From JAGVSZ01 sp019137045 (GTDB taxonomy: Bacteria; Pseudomonadota; Gammaproteobacteria; Burkholderiales; SG8-39), in assembly GCA_046347635.1 (NCBI GenBank), contig JAXMFT010000002.1, forward strand, positions 448,519-512,518: a DNA stretch of 64,000 bases. Reading direction: 5' to 3'. Positions 25,777-34,811 of this stretch are shown here, piece after piece. Each line of letters opens with the position of its first letter. Positions within the stretch are counted from its first letter, which is position 1. A model generated the notes under the pieces. It saw only the letters and a list, made by a program, of their open reading frames with translations. It had not been told where the DNA came from and made no database searches. The translations under genes and the position numbers were made by a program.

Positions 25777-26208
25777 TCAGGCCGCGTGCGGCTGCGCGAC
25801 CCGCTCGCGCTCGATCAGCTTCAGCATGGTGTCGATCGTGATCGAGCGGAAGGTCGCCTTGGCGATCTCGTCGATTTCCGCCAGCACGCGCGCGAGCGCG
25901 TGGCCGACCTCGGTCGCGGGATCGGCGCCGCCCGCCTCCGGCGAGCGGGCGCCGATGTCCTCGAACTGCTCGATGACGTCGTACAGGGTGAGACGCCGCG
26001 CGTTGCCGACGAAGCGGTAGCCGCCGCCCGCGCCGCGCGTCGCCTCGACGATCCCGGCCCGGCCGAGCTCGCGCAGCACCTTGGCGAGGTGATGGATGGA
26101 GACGCCGTACTTCTGGGCGATGTCGGCGGCGGAGACCTGGCGCTCGGGACGCGCCGCCGCCTCGAGCACGCTCACCAGCGCGAGGCTGGTCGCGGTCTGC
26201 AGCTTCAT
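25777..26208 (-). CDS. Rrf2 family transcriptional regulator without Fe-S cysteines
   Basis: 143 residues. The N-terminal winged helix MKLQTATSLALVSVLEAAA and GAGGGYRF wing are typical Rrf2. The region that holds three cysteines in NsrR and IscR (about residues 90-105) has none, so it is not an Fe-S sensor of the usual kind. ATG 26208 overlaps the stop of the upstream GNAT gene, so both are cotranscribed. It lies next to nnrS, a gene often controlled by Rrf2 proteins, but a regulatory link is only inferred. Confidence 0.85.
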   Translation of the reverse strand: MKLQTATSLALVSVLEAAARPERQVSAADIAQKYGVSIHHLAKVLRELGRAGIVEATRGAGGGYRFVGNARRLTLYDVIEQFEDIGARSPEAGGADPATEVGHALARVLAEIDEIAKATFRSITIDTMLKLIERERVAQPHAA

Positions 26209-26690
26209 CGCGGCGCTTCGTCGAGGTCGAGCTCGAGGGCAATGAACGGCGCCGCCATCATTCCCTGGCTGCGGAAGAACGACAGCACGAGGGTGTTGTC
26301 GCGCGCGAGCAGGGTGCGCACCTTGGTGACGCCCGCGCGCCGGAACGCGGCCATGATGGTCTGGACGAGCCGCGTGCCGATCCCCTCCAGGCGCGCGTCG
26401 GGCCGCACGCTGATGCCGAACACCCATCCGCACGGCGCCGAGCCGAACTCCCAGTCGCGCACCTCCCCGAGGACGGACCCGTCTATCCTGCCGTCCGCGT
26501 CGGCGACGAAGAAGAAGCGCTGCTGGCGGCCGCGGGTGCCGTAGCGGTGGAAGAGCTCGTACCAGTAGTCGGGCTTGGAGAGGCCGGTCACGGCCGCGTC
26601 GAGCGCGATCACCGCGTCGAGGTCGCGGGCTTCCACCGGCCGGACCGTCAGGGCGTCCGCGCGGGCGAGGCGGGGAGCGGAAACCGACAT
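26205..26690 (-). CDS. GNAT family N-acetyltransferase
   Basis: 161 residues. The acetyl-CoA motif A is GISVRPDARLEGIGTRLVQT near residues 91-110, with the R/Q-X-X-G-X-G/A pattern present as RLEGIG. It is the first gene of a two-gene unit with the Rrf2 regulator, overlapping by four bases. The substrate is unknown. A tandem-GNAT gene is transcribed divergently 195 bases away, which suggests functional relatedness. Confidence 0.82.
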   Translation of the reverse strand: MSVSAPRLARADALTVRPVEARDLDAVIALDAAVTGLSKPDYWYELFHRYGTRGRQQRFFFVADADGRIDGSVLGEVRDWEFGSAPCGWVFGISVRPDARLEGIGTRLVQTIMAAFRRAGVTKVRTLLARDNTLVLSFFRSQGMMAAPFIALELDLDEAPR

Positions 26691-26764
26691 TTCCGCACCA
26701 GTTTACCAGTTTGAGGCGGAAATGCAGCGCCGAGAAGGAGATAGCGTCGGGTTGACCGAGAGAC

Positions 26765-26808
26765 TTGACGGGCGTTAGGGATTTAGGTATTTTCGTACCA
26801 AATTACGA
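26765..26808 (+). promoter_or_regulatory. Tandem-GNAT promoter with TCGTA-N6-TACGA element
   Basis: TTGACG (26765-26770), 17 bases and TATTTT (26788-26793) form a sigma-70 promoter. Immediately downstream, the inverted repeat TCGTA-N6-TACGA (26793-26808) includes GTACCAAATTACGA, identical over 14 bases to 43237-43250 in the bcr/kor divergent promoter. Its position over the transcription start suggests an operator. Confidence 0.65.
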
Positions 26809-26885
26809 CTAGCCCATCCCGGGCGATTCCAGGAGCCGTGTTCCACTGCGGGTGCGCGCCACCCGCCCGAGTCCGAGGAGGGACC

Positions 26886-27902
26886 ATGGCCGTCACCGCT
26901 TCCGCCCCGCAGCTCAAGGTGCGCCGTCTCGCGGCGCGCGACCTCGAGGCCGTCGTCGCGATCGACGCCGGCCAGGCCGGCCGCTCGCGCCGCTTCTACT
27001 ACGAACGGCGCCTGAAGGCGGCGCAGAAGCAGCCCGGGCTGCACGCCCAGTTCGCGATCGACGACGGCGGCGCGCTGGCGGGGTTCGTGCTCGCGCGCAA
27101 GCTCGCGGGCGAGTTCGGGCTGCCCGAGCCGGCCCTGCGGCTCGAGGTGATCGGGGTCCGGCCCGACGAGCGCGGCCACGGGATCGGGATGCAGCTCATC
27201 CAGGCGCTCGAGGCCGAGGCGCGCCAGAGCGGCGCGACGTCGCTGCGCACGACCGCGTCGTGGCGCGACCACGACATCATGCGCTTCTTCGACCACGCCG
27301 GCTTCGAGCTCGCGCCCAACCAGATCCTCGAGTGCGCGGTGCACGCCGGGCGCCTCGGCGCCGCGGACGAGGCGGGGGTGACCGCGCCCGAGCACCGGCA
27401 CTTCTCCGCGGAGGTGGACTACGGCGCCGACCGCGCAAACGACTTCGAGGCGCTCGCGCGCGACAAGGTGGACGTGCGCTCCCTCGCGGCCGAGGACCTC
27501 CCCCACCTCCTGCGCATCGACCGCAACCTGATGGGGCGCGAGCGGCGCGGGTACATCGAGCAGCTGGTGGCCGAGGCGCTCGACGACTCCGCGGTGCGCG
27601 TCTCGCTCACCGCGCGCATCGACGGCATCGTCGCCGGCTTCGCCATGGCGCGCACCGACTTCGGCGACTACGGTCGCGCCGAGCCGGTGGCGGTGCTCGA
27701 CACGATCGGCGTCGACCCCGGCTATGCGCGCCACCACGTCGCCACCGCGCTGCTGTCGCAGCTCTTCGTGAACCTCCAGGCGCTGCGCATCGAAGGGGTG
27801 GAGACGCTCGTGCGGCGCGAGAACTTCGGCCTGCTCGGCTTCCTGTACTCGGTCGGGTTCCGGCAGTCGCGCCGGCTCAGTCTCACCAAGGCGCTGCGGT
27901 GA
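26886..27902 (+). CDS. Tandem GNAT-domain acetyltransferase
   Basis: 338 residues containing two GNAT domains. The first has its acetyl-CoA loop at VRPDERGHGIGMQL (near residue 97); the second, from about residue 195, has VDPGYARHHVATALL, in which the glycine pattern is lost (A-R-H-H-V-A). The second copy may therefore be structural. The start is set by GAGGAGGG before ATG 26886. The promoter shares an operator-like element with the benzoyl-CoA reductase/KorAB region, so the protein may act in the same physiological response. Confidence 0.82.
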   Translation: MAVTASAPQLKVRRLAARDLEAVVAIDAGQAGRSRRFYYERRLKAAQKQPGLHAQFAIDDGGALAGFVLARKLAGEFGLPEPALRLEVIGVRPDERGHGIGMQLIQALEAEARQSGATSLRTTASWRDHDIMRFFDHAGFELAPNQILECAVHAGRLGAADEAGVTAPEHRHFSAEVDYGADRANDFEALARDKVDVRSLAAEDLPHLLRIDRNLMGRERRGYIEQLVAEALDDSAVRVSLTARIDGIVAGFAMARTDFGDYGRAEPVAVLDTIGVDPGYARHHVATALLSQLFVNLQALRIEGVETLVRRENFGLLGFLYSVGFRQSRRLSLTKALR

Positions 27903-28037
27903 GCCGGGCGCGCGGCGCGCGCCGATTGACAGCGCGTTGCGCCGCCGCCTAGATTAGGCGCGTTCTCCGTCCCGCAAGGCGGCCAGGGAGGCCGCGCCGA
28001 TGCGTCGATCGTCCCGTCCGCGCGCGGCCGAGCGCTC

Positions 28038-29706
28038 ATGACGACGCCGGAACGGCTCGGCAAGTACGAGATCGTCGAGGTGCTCGGCAAGGGCGCGATG
28101 GGGGTCGTGTACCGCGCCTTCGATCCCGACATCCACCGCACGGTCGCGATCAAGACGATCCGCAAGGAGCTGGTCGACGACCAGGAGCGCGCGGCGATGA
28201 TGTTCGCGCGCTTCAAGAACGAGGCGCGCGCCGCCGGGCGGCTCTCCCACCCGGGCATCGTCGCGGTGCACGACTACGGCGACACCGGCGCGGTCACCTA
28301 CATCGCGATGGAGTTCGTGCAGGGCATGAGCCTGCGCGACTACTTCAACCGCGGCACGCGCTTCCAGGAGCGCGACATCGTGTCCATCATGGCGCAGTTG
28401 CTCGAGGCGCTGCAGCACGCGCACGAGCAGGGCGTCTGGCACCGCGACATCAAGCCGGCGAACCTGATCGTGATGAACAACGGCCGGGTCAAGATCGCGG
28501 ACTTCGGCATCGCGAAGGTGGAGACCTCGCAGCTCACCCAGACCGGCCTGGTGATGGGCTCGCCCGGCTACATGGCGCCCGAGCAGTACACCGGAGGCGG
28601 CGTGGACTGGCGCGCCGACCTCTTCGCCGCCGGCGTGGTGATGTACCAGCTGCTGACCGGCGTACGCGCGTTCGCCGGCACCACCGAGCAGATGGCGTAC
28701 AAGATCTGCCACACCAGCCCGCCGCCGGTGTCGGAGTCCGACCCGGGGCAGGGGTGGGAGCGCTACGACGCGGTGATGACGCGCGCGCTCGCGAAAGAGC
28801 CCGACGCGCGCTTCCAGACCGCCGAATCGTTCCGCGCCGCGATCCTCGAGGCGTACGCTGCGCCGGTGAGCCCGACGGTCTCCGAGGCGACGATCATCGC
28901 GGAGGCGACGCGGCCGGTGGTGGTGTTCGAGCCGAGCAATCCGTCGGCGCGCACGTTTCCGGACCAGACGCCGCCGCCGCTCGCGCGGCCGATTCCGCCG
29001 CCGGCGCCCGCAGCGCAGGCCGCGGCGGCGAACCTCGCGGAGGCCGCGGGCGCCGCAGCGGGCAGCCGCCGGCGGGCGGCGCTGATCGGGGGAGCGGTCG
29101 CCGCCGCCGTTGCGCTGCCGCAGGGATGGTGTTCGCCCTCCGCGGCGGGCGCCCGCGCCGTCGGTCGCGCAACCGCCCGTCGAAACCCGAGCCGCCGCGG
29201 GCCGCGCAGGTCGCGGCGGCGCCCGCGGCGGAGGGCGTCGCGACGGCTGCGCCCGGGCCGCCAAGGCCGCGAAAGCCGCGCCGCCCCCCGAGCGGAAGGC
29301 GGCCGCGGTCGCCGTCGAGCGCAAAGCGCCCGCCCCGGGATCGCCGCCGGCGAAGGCCGCCGCCGTCGAGCGCGCGGCGGCCGCGCCGCCGAAGAGCAAG
29401 CCCGAGGCGCCGGCGCCCAGGCGCGAAGCGGCCCGCGAGGAGGAACCGCCGACCGGGTTCTGGCGCGACCAGGGCATCACCGCCAAGGTCGCGGGCAAGC
29501 TGCAGTTCAACCGCCGGCTCTGGCGCACCGGCATCCAGGTCGAGACCCGCGCGGGCGTCGTGACCCTGCGCGGGAACGTGCCCTCGCAGGAGCTGATCGA
29601 CGAGGCGGTGCGCCTCACGCGCGAGGTGTACGGCGTGCGCGCGGTGCGCAACGAGCTGAAGATCGGCCAGCCCGACTACACGAGCGCGCCCGGGGCGGGC
29701 GGCTGA
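28038..29706 (+). CDS. Ser/Thr protein kinase with C-terminal BON domain, frame broken
   Basis: The N-terminal kinase is complete: GKGAMGVVY (residues 17-25), VAIK, HRDIKPANLIV, DFG and GSPGYMAPEQ are all present. A proline/alanine-rich linker and a likely membrane helix (AALIGGAVAAAVAL, near residue 350) follow. Between about 29105 and 29165 the coherent reading frame moves by +1, where the coding pattern resumes as APAPSVAQPPV and ends with a BON domain (WRDQGITAKVAG to the stop at 29706). In the original frame translation runs as arginine-rich nonsense into the next gene. Either a sequencing indel or a real frameshift has split one kinase-BON protein. Confidence 0.7.
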
Positions 29707-29776
29707 CGGCGCGGCCCGCTTGCGGCAGACTCCACCCCGATCCGATTCCCGTCAACCGTCGTAGAGGAGAAGCACG

Positions 29777-30595
29777 ATGTACAAGCTCAAAGCCGCCGAG
29801 TGGCGCCCGCAGCACTTCAAGTGGACGGTCAAGGACCGCGTCGCCACGGTGGCCCTGAACCGGCCCGAGCGCAAGAATCCGCTCACGTTCGAGAGCTACG
29901 CGGAGCTGCGCGACACCTTCCACAAGCTGCAGTACGCCGACGACGTGCGCGTGGTGGTGTTCACCGGCGAGGGCGGCAACTTCTGCTCCGGCGGGGACGT
30001 GCACGAGATCATCGGCCCGCTGCTGAAGATGGAGATGGACGAGCTGCTCTACTTCACCCGCATGACCGGCAACCTGGTGAAGGAGATGCGCAACTGTCCG
30101 CAGCCGATCATCGCCGCGGTGGACGGGGTGAGCGCCGGCGCCGGCGCGATCATCCCGATGGCGTCCGACCTGCGCTACGCGACGCCGGAGGCGAAGACCG
30201 CGTTCCTGTTCGTGCGCGTGGGCCTGGCGGGCTGCGACATGGCGGCCTGCGCGATCCTGCCGCGCATCATCGGCCAGGGGCGCGCGTCCGAGCTGCTCTA
30301 CACCGGCCGCTCGATGAGCGCGGAGGAAGGGCTCGCGTGGGGCTACTTCAACGAGATCGTGCCGAAGGACCGGCTGCTCGCGCGCGCCCAGGAGATGGCG
30401 CTCTCGCTCGCCAACGGTCCCGCCTTCGCGCACGGCATGACCAAGAAGTGCCTGCACCAGGAGTGGAGCATGACGATCGAGCAGGCGCTCGAGACCGAGG
30501 CCGAGGCGCAGGCGATCTGCATGCAGACCAAGGACTACCAGCGCGCCTACGACGCCTTCGTGAAGAAGGAGAAGCCGAAGTTCGAGGGGAACTAG
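29777..30595 (+). CDS. Crotonase (enoyl-CoA hydratase/isomerase) family protein
   Basis: 272 residues, starting after GAGGAGA. FCSGGDVHEI forms the first oxyanion loop. At the second loop the sequence is GVSAGAGAIIPMASD, and the later active-site position reads FLFVRVGLAGCD, so neither of the two glutamates of classical enoyl-CoA hydratase is present. An isomerase, hydrolase or other crotonase reaction is therefore more likely than simple hydration. It stands alone between the kinase gene and the convergent SDR. A role in aromatic-acid CoA-ester metabolism is plausible from context only. Confidence 0.78.
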   Translation: MYKLKAAEWRPQHFKWTVKDRVATVALNRPERKNPLTFESYAELRDTFHKLQYADDVRVVVFTGEGGNFCSGGDVHEIIGPLLKMEMDELLYFTRMTGNLVKEMRNCPQPIIAAVDGVSAGAGAIIPMASDLRYATPEAKTAFLFVRVGLAGCDMAACAILPRIIGQGRASELLYTGRSMSAEEGLAWGYFNEIVPKDRLLARAQEMALSLANGPAFAHGMTKKCLHQEWSMTIEQALETEAEAQAICMQTKDYQRAYDAFVKKEKPKFEGN

Positions 30596-30700
30596 GGGCC
30601 GCCCGCGCGCCCGCGGCGGCGGGCCGTCCGCCGGACCCGGTCGCCCCCCTCGTGCGGGCCATGCGCCCGCCCGGGGCGGTCCCTCCGGCGGCCGATTCCC

Positions 30701-31441
30701 TCAGCCGACCATCGTGAGGCCGCCGCTCACGCTGAGCACCTGGCCGGTGACGTACTCGGCGTTCGGGCTCGCGAAGTACAGCACCGCCTCGGCGATCTCG
30801 GCCGGCCGGCCGAAGCGGCGCATCGGGATCGCCTTGACGAAGGCGTCCCGGATCTTCTCGGGCACCGCGGAGAGCAGCGGGGTGTCGGTCGGCCCGGGGC
30901 AGACGCAGTTGACGGTGACGTTGAAGCGGGCGCCCTCGCGCGCCAGGCCCTTGGTGAAGCCGATCAGCCCGGCCTTGGCGCCGGAGTAGACCGTCTCGCC
31001 CAGGCTGCCGACGCGGCCGGCGTCGCTCGACACGTTGACGATGCGCCCCGCCTTGCGCTCGAGCATCTGCGGCAGCAACGCGCGCGTGAGCCGCATCGGC
31101 CCGACGAAGTTGAGGCTGATCACCTTCTCCCAGAAGGCGTCGTCGGATTCGACGAACGGCATCGTCTTGCCCCACCCGGCGGCATTCACCAGGATGTCGA
31201 CGCGTCCGTAGCGCGCCAGCACCGCGTCGGCGAACGCCTTTATCGACGCCGCGTCGGTCATGTCCACGTGGTGGAACGCGGCCTTCGCGCCGCGTTCGCG
31301 CAGCGCGGCGGCGACCGCCTCGCCGCTCTCGCGCGCGATGTCGGCGACGCACACGGTCGCCCCCTCGGCGGCGAACGCTTCTGCGGTGGCGCGACCGATG
31401 CCCGAGGCGGCGCCGGTAACGACGGTGATCTTGTCAGCGAA
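30701..31441 (-). CDS. BadH-like short-chain dehydrogenase with damaged start
   Basis: 246 residues when read from 31441. VVTGAASGIG is the NAD motif, NAAG and YSGAK the catalytic elements, and CPGPTDTPLL with GQVLSVSGGLTMVG closely resemble BadH, 2-hydroxycyclohexanecarboxyl-CoA dehydrogenase. No normal start exists: the only ATG before the glycine motif (31445-31447) is followed immediately by TAG (31442-31444). An internal GTG at 31354 would remove the NAD-binding glycine loop. Either codon 2 carries a nonsense change or sequencing error, or the gene is inactive. It lies downstream of a crotonase gene. Confidence 0.72.
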   Translation of the reverse strand, partial: FADKITVVTGAASGIGRATAEAFAAEGATVCVADIARESGEAVAAALRERGAKAAFHHVDMTDAASIKAFADAVLARYGRVDILVNAAGWGKTMPFVESDDAFWEKVISLNFVGPMRLTRALLPQMLERKAGRIVNVSSDAGRVGSLGETVYSGAKAGLIGFTKGLAREGARFNVTVNCVCPGPTDTPLLSAVPEKIRDAFVKAIPMRRFGRPAEIAEAVLYFASPNAEYVTGQVLSVSGGLTMVG

Positions 31442-32223
31442 CTACATCGGAGGCTCGCTGGCCGCGCGCGCGGCCGGTCGAGAAATGCCGCGACCCGGCG
31501 ACAGGTCTCGGCGTGGGCATAGAGCTGGCGCGTGCCGTCGATCTCGGCGTAGCCGCGCCCGTCGGCGTGGAGCGCGTCCGCGAAACGCCAGCGCTTCGCG
31601 GCCGCCAGGGCGGCGCGCGGCACGTCGGCGAAGCGCTGCGCGAGGGCGCGCGCCCGGTCGGGCAGGGCCGCGCGCGGCACGGCCCACTGGACGACGCCGA
31701 GCCGGGCGGCCTCGGCGCCGTCGATCATCTCGCCGCCGAGGATGAGGCGGGCCGCGGTGCCGCGGCCGCACAGGCGGGCGAGCCGCTGCGTGCCCCCGGC
31801 GCCGGGCAGGAGGCCGAGGGTCGCCTCGGTCAGGCCGAGCTTCGCTTCCGCGGCGGCGACGCGCAGGTCGCACGCGAGCGCGAGCTCGAGCCCGCCGCCG
31901 AGCGCCGCGCCGCCGAGCTCGGCGAGCGCGACGAAGGGCGCGCCCTCGATGCGGTCGAACAGGCGCTGCATGCGCCGCACGAGGGCGACCATCGCCTCGG
32001 TGCCTGCGGGCGACGCGAACGCGGTTCGCATCAGCGCGAGATCGGCGCCGGCGCAGAATGCCTTCTCGCCGCTGCGCAGGTGCAGGACGCTCACCGCCGG
32101 GTCGTCGGCCGCCTGCGCGACGAGCGCTTCCAGCGCGCCGATCAGCTCGCCGTCCAGGGCGTTGACCGGCGGCCGCGCGAGGGTCGCGGTGAGGAGTGCT
32201 CCGCTGCGTTCGGTGGCCAGCAT
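31258..32223 (-). CDS. Enoyl-CoA hydratase (crotonase), 3' end frame-disturbed
   Basis: FCAGADLAL, GGGLELAL and TEATLGLLPGAGGTQRL show both catalytic glutamates, so hydration of an enoyl-CoA is expected. The family-like sequence ends near RVAAFLDRPRARPAS (about residue 258), but the frame has no stop there and continues as a basic, unrelated tail to 31258, overlapping the SDR by about 180 bases. A +1 shift in the GC-repeat at about 31455-31480 would end the protein at TAG 31442. The natural product is thus probably about 260 residues. With the SDR it resembles a BadK/BadH pair of alicyclic-acid beta-oxidation. Confidence 0.75.
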   Translation of the reverse strand: MLATERSGALLTATLARPPVNALDGELIGALEALVAQAADDPAVSVLHLRSGEKAFCAGADLALMRTAFASPAGTEAMVALVRRMQRLFDRIEGAPFVALAELGGAALGGGLELALACDLRVAAAEAKLGLTEATLGLLPGAGGTQRLARLCGRGTAARLILGGEMIDGAEAARLGVVQWAVPRAALPDRARALAQRFADVPRAALAAAKRWRFADALHADGRGYAEIDGTRQLYAHAETCRRVAAFLDRPRARPASLRCSSLTRSPSLPAPPRASVAPPQKRSPPRGRPCASPTSRARAARRSPPRCANAARRPRSTTWT

Positions 32224-32382
32224 GCGCGCGAGGATCGCTTGCCCGGCAGGGGCCGTCTTTAGCCTGCCTCAAGTCCGGGCGATCCGCCCGTGGGATCTAC
32301 CCTATTTCAGCACGGGAACGGAAACCCGACCGAAACGAATCGGGCCGAGCGCCCTCGCCACGACTCGAATGATAGGGGTTAG

Positions 32383-32396
32383 TGGGAATATTCCCA
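32383..32396. promoter_or_regulatory. Perfect 14-bp palindrome TGGGAATATTCCCA
   Basis: A perfect palindrome in the 258-base gap between the crotonase and methyltransferase-like genes. It lies 26 bases upstream of a likely -35 box (TTGACT, 32422-32427; TTCAAT after 17 bases, 32445-32450), a position suited to an activator or a distal operator. The regulator is unknown. Confidence 0.5.
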
Positions 32397-32481
32397 TCTC
32401 CTGTCCCATTCGCAGAGTGGGTTGACTTCATCCGCCATGGCGCCTTCAATCGGGAACGGGCGGACCTGCGGTGGAGGCGTC

Positions 32482-33852
32482 ATGGAAACCGAGCGGCTGC
32501 TGCGCGAGATTGCCGACTACTGCCGGCGGGCCGGACTGGCCGAGTCCACCTTCGGGCGCCTCGCGGTGAACGACGGCAAGTTCGTGAACCGCCTGCGCGA
32601 AGGCGGGCGGGTGACGACCACGACCTGCGATCGCGTGCGGACCTACATCGCCGCGGGTGCCCCCGTTGCCCCGGCGCCGGCCGCGGCGCCCGCCCCGGCA
32701 CGGCACGCGGGCCCCGCCTCCACCGCGGCGCAGGACCGCAACTTCCGGTTCTTCGACAACCGCCAGAAGTATCTCCTCTTCGTCAGCACCTGCTCGGAGA
32801 AGGCGGTGGTGGCGAGTCGCGTCGCGATGGAGCTCGCCAGCATCCACCCGCGCCCGCCCGCGGTGCGCGTCTTCGACGCCGGCGTGGGGGACGGCACGGT
32901 GCTCACGCGCGTCATGCGCGCGATGCACCATCGTTTCCCGACCATGCCGTTCTACGTGGTCGGCAAGGAGATCAGCCTCGAGGACGTGCGCCTCGCGCTC
33001 GAGAAGATGCCCGACCGCTTCTTCGAGCACGCGGCGACCGTGCTGGTCATGACCAACCTCTACTACCGCGAGGCGCCGTGGCTGGTGCCGGGTTCGCTCG
33101 CCGCGGCCTCCGGGCTCGCCTGGCACGAGCTCGCGCTCTCCGGCACGAGCGGGCACGAATTCGAGGAGCAGATCAGCGCGCTCGCGCCGTTCCTCGCCGA
33201 GCACTGGCGCGCGCACGTGAGCCCGGCGAGCGGCAACCCGGTGTACGAGCGCCCCGCGGTACTGGTCGTCTACCGCGCGGACCATCGCTTCCTCCTCGAC
33301 CCGATCATCCCGCGCCGCGGCGGCACGCAGGCCGACTACGACCTGGTGATCGCCTCGCAGCCGTACCGGGCGCGCGCGAGCCTCGACTTCAAGGCCGCGC
33401 GCGTCGTCGCGCCGCTCGCGAAGAGCCTCGGACGCGGCGGTCGGCTGCTCGCGATCCACTCGCACGGCGACGACCCGGGCCTGGAGATCCTGCAGGGGAT
33501 GTGGCCCGGCGAGAACCCGTTCCAGCACGACCGGCACCAGATGCTGCGGGCGGTGAAGGAGTCGCTCGGGCCCGCGGCGCGCGATCTCAACTTCAACGCC
33601 TACGCCGACGCGCGCTCGCTCTTCCGCTACGACATGCACACCCTGCCGACCGAGATATCGAGCTCGATCGGCACCTCGACCCTGTTTGCGGCGTGGAACG
33701 CCGCGGTGTACGTCGGCCAGATCGAGGACGCGCGGCTGGAGGACGCGATCCGGCACGGCCGCTACCTGCAGGTGACGAGCGACGTGCTGCAGAAGCACGG
33801 CGGGCTCTGGTTCCGGGACGAGTCCTACGTGATCTCGCGGCGGCGCGACTAG
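32482..33852 (+). CDS. HTH-like and SAM-methyltransferase-like protein of unknown function
   Basis: 456 residues. The first 60 residues (STFGRLAVNDGKFVNRLREG and CDRVRTYI) look like a small helix-turn-helix module. An alanine/proline linker follows, then from about residue 95 a Rossmann methyltransferase core with VRVFDAGVGDGTVL resembling motif I. The C-terminal half is unfamiliar. ATG 32482 follows GGAGG, and a sigma-70-like promoter lies at 32422-32450. It precedes MetF-like and MetE-like genes by short gaps, so a methyl-transfer role is a reasonable inference; no substrate can be named. Confidence 0.6.
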   Translation: METERLLREIADYCRRAGLAESTFGRLAVNDGKFVNRLREGGRVTTTTCDRVRTYIAAGAPVAPAPAAAPAPARHAGPASTAAQDRNFRFFDNRQKYLLFVSTCSEKAVVASRVAMELASIHPRPPAVRVFDAGVGDGTVLTRVMRAMHHRFPTMPFYVVGKEISLEDVRLALEKMPDRFFEHAATVLVMTNLYYREAPWLVPGSLAAASGLAWHELALSGTSGHEFEEQISALAPFLAEHWRAHVSPASGNPVYERPAVLVVYRADHRFLLDPIIPRRGGTQADYDLVIASQPYRARASLDFKAARVVAPLAKSLGRGGRLLAIHSHGDDPGLEILQGMWPGENPFQHDRHQMLRAVKESLGPAARDLNFNAYADARSLFRYDMHTLPTEISSSIGTSTLFAAWNAAVYVGQIEDARLEDAIRHGRYLQVTSDVLQKHGGLWFRDESYVISRRRD

Positions 33853-33862
33853 GAGGCGAGCG

Positions 33863-34750
33863 ATGACCGTGACCGACGGCACGGCGCGCGCGGGCGCCGA
33901 ACTGCAGGCGACGGTTGCGGCGCTCGCGCGCGCCGCGTCCATCGAGTTGGCCACGCGCGACCTGTCCGAGATCGACGGCTATGGCGCGCTCGTCCCGGCG
34001 GGAACGGACGTGTACGTCGCCTGGCTGCCGCGCATGCCCTATCACCACGTCGCGAGCGCGGCGCGCCGCCTGCGCGAGGTCGGCATGAACCCGGTGCCGC
34101 ACATCGCCGCGCGCCAGTTCGCGAGCCGGGATGCGGCGGCGGACTTCCTCGCCCGCCTGCGCGACGGCGCGGGCGTGACCCGGGCTCTGCTGGTCGCCGG
34201 CGACTGCGAGCAGATCGGACCGTACGCCTCGAGCGCCGATTTCCTGGCGAGCGGGCTGCTCGAGGCGCACGGCGTGCGCAGCGTCGGCGTCGCGGGGTAT
34301 CCCGAGGGCCATCCGCGCCTGGACCTCGACGCGCTCGACGCTGCGCTCGACCGCAAGATCGCGCAGGCGAGCGGGCGCGGCATCGAGCTCTTCGTGGTGA
34401 CGCAGTTCTGCTTCGACGGCGACGCCATCCTCGCCTGGCTCGCGCGGCTGCGCGCGCGCGGGGTCGCGCTTCCGGTGCGGGTCGGCGTCGCGGGGCCGAC
34501 GCGCATCCGGACGCTGCTCGCCTACGCCGCGCGCTGCGGCATCGGCGACTCGATCCGCGCGCTCCGCGCGCACGCCATTTCGTTGCCGCACCTGCTCGCC
34601 GAGCATCGTGCGGACGAGGTCGTCCGCCGCATCGCCGCCGGTGGTCCCCGGCCCGGCGTGGCGGGACTGCACTGCTTCCCGTTCGGCGGGTTCGCGCAGG
34701 CGGCGCGCTGGCTCGGCGCCGCGGCGTCGGGACCCCTTCCCCGGGCGTGA
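33863..34750 (+). CDS. MetF-like methylenetetrahydrofolate reductase family protein
   Basis: 295 residues. PHIAARQF, LLVAGDCEQ, GVAGYPEGHP and VTQFCFD are in the order found in MTHFR barrels and match FAD- and folate-binding strands. It starts ten bases after the preceding gene, with AGGAGG upstream. The classical enzyme reduces methylene-THF to methyl-THF. Sitting between a methyltransferase-like protein and a MetE-like protein, it may instead process methyl groups taken from a substrate such as a methoxylated aromatic. That role is inferred. Confidence 0.78.
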   Translation: MTVTDGTARAGAELQATVAALARAASIELATRDLSEIDGYGALVPAGTDVYVAWLPRMPYHHVASAARRLREVGMNPVPHIAARQFASRDAAADFLARLRDGAGVTRALLVAGDCEQIGPYASSADFLASGLLEAHGVRSVGVAGYPEGHPRLDLDALDAALDRKIAQASGRGIELFVVTQFCFDGDAILAWLARLRARGVALPVRVGVAGPTRIRTLLAYAARCGIGDSIRALRAHAISLPHLLAEHRADEVVRRIAAGGPRPGVAGLHCFPFGGFAQAARWLGAAASGPLPRA

Positions 34751-34811
34751 GGGGCGCGCCGCCCGAGTAAGATTGGCGCCGATCCGCAGCCACCTAGATG
34801 GAGGAGCACCC

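Noticed and set aside
25777..26208. Rrf2 protein as the NO sensor NsrR
   Set aside because: All cluster cysteines of NsrR are missing, so only the family call is kept.
28038..29858. Single uninterrupted 606-residue kinase protein
   Set aside because: After about 29120 this frame becomes arginine-rich and overlaps the next gene, while the +1 frame holds a clear BON domain.
30701..31354. SDR starting at the internal GTG
   Set aside because: It would remove the TGAASGIG nucleotide-binding loop, which is present and well conserved just upstream in the same frame.
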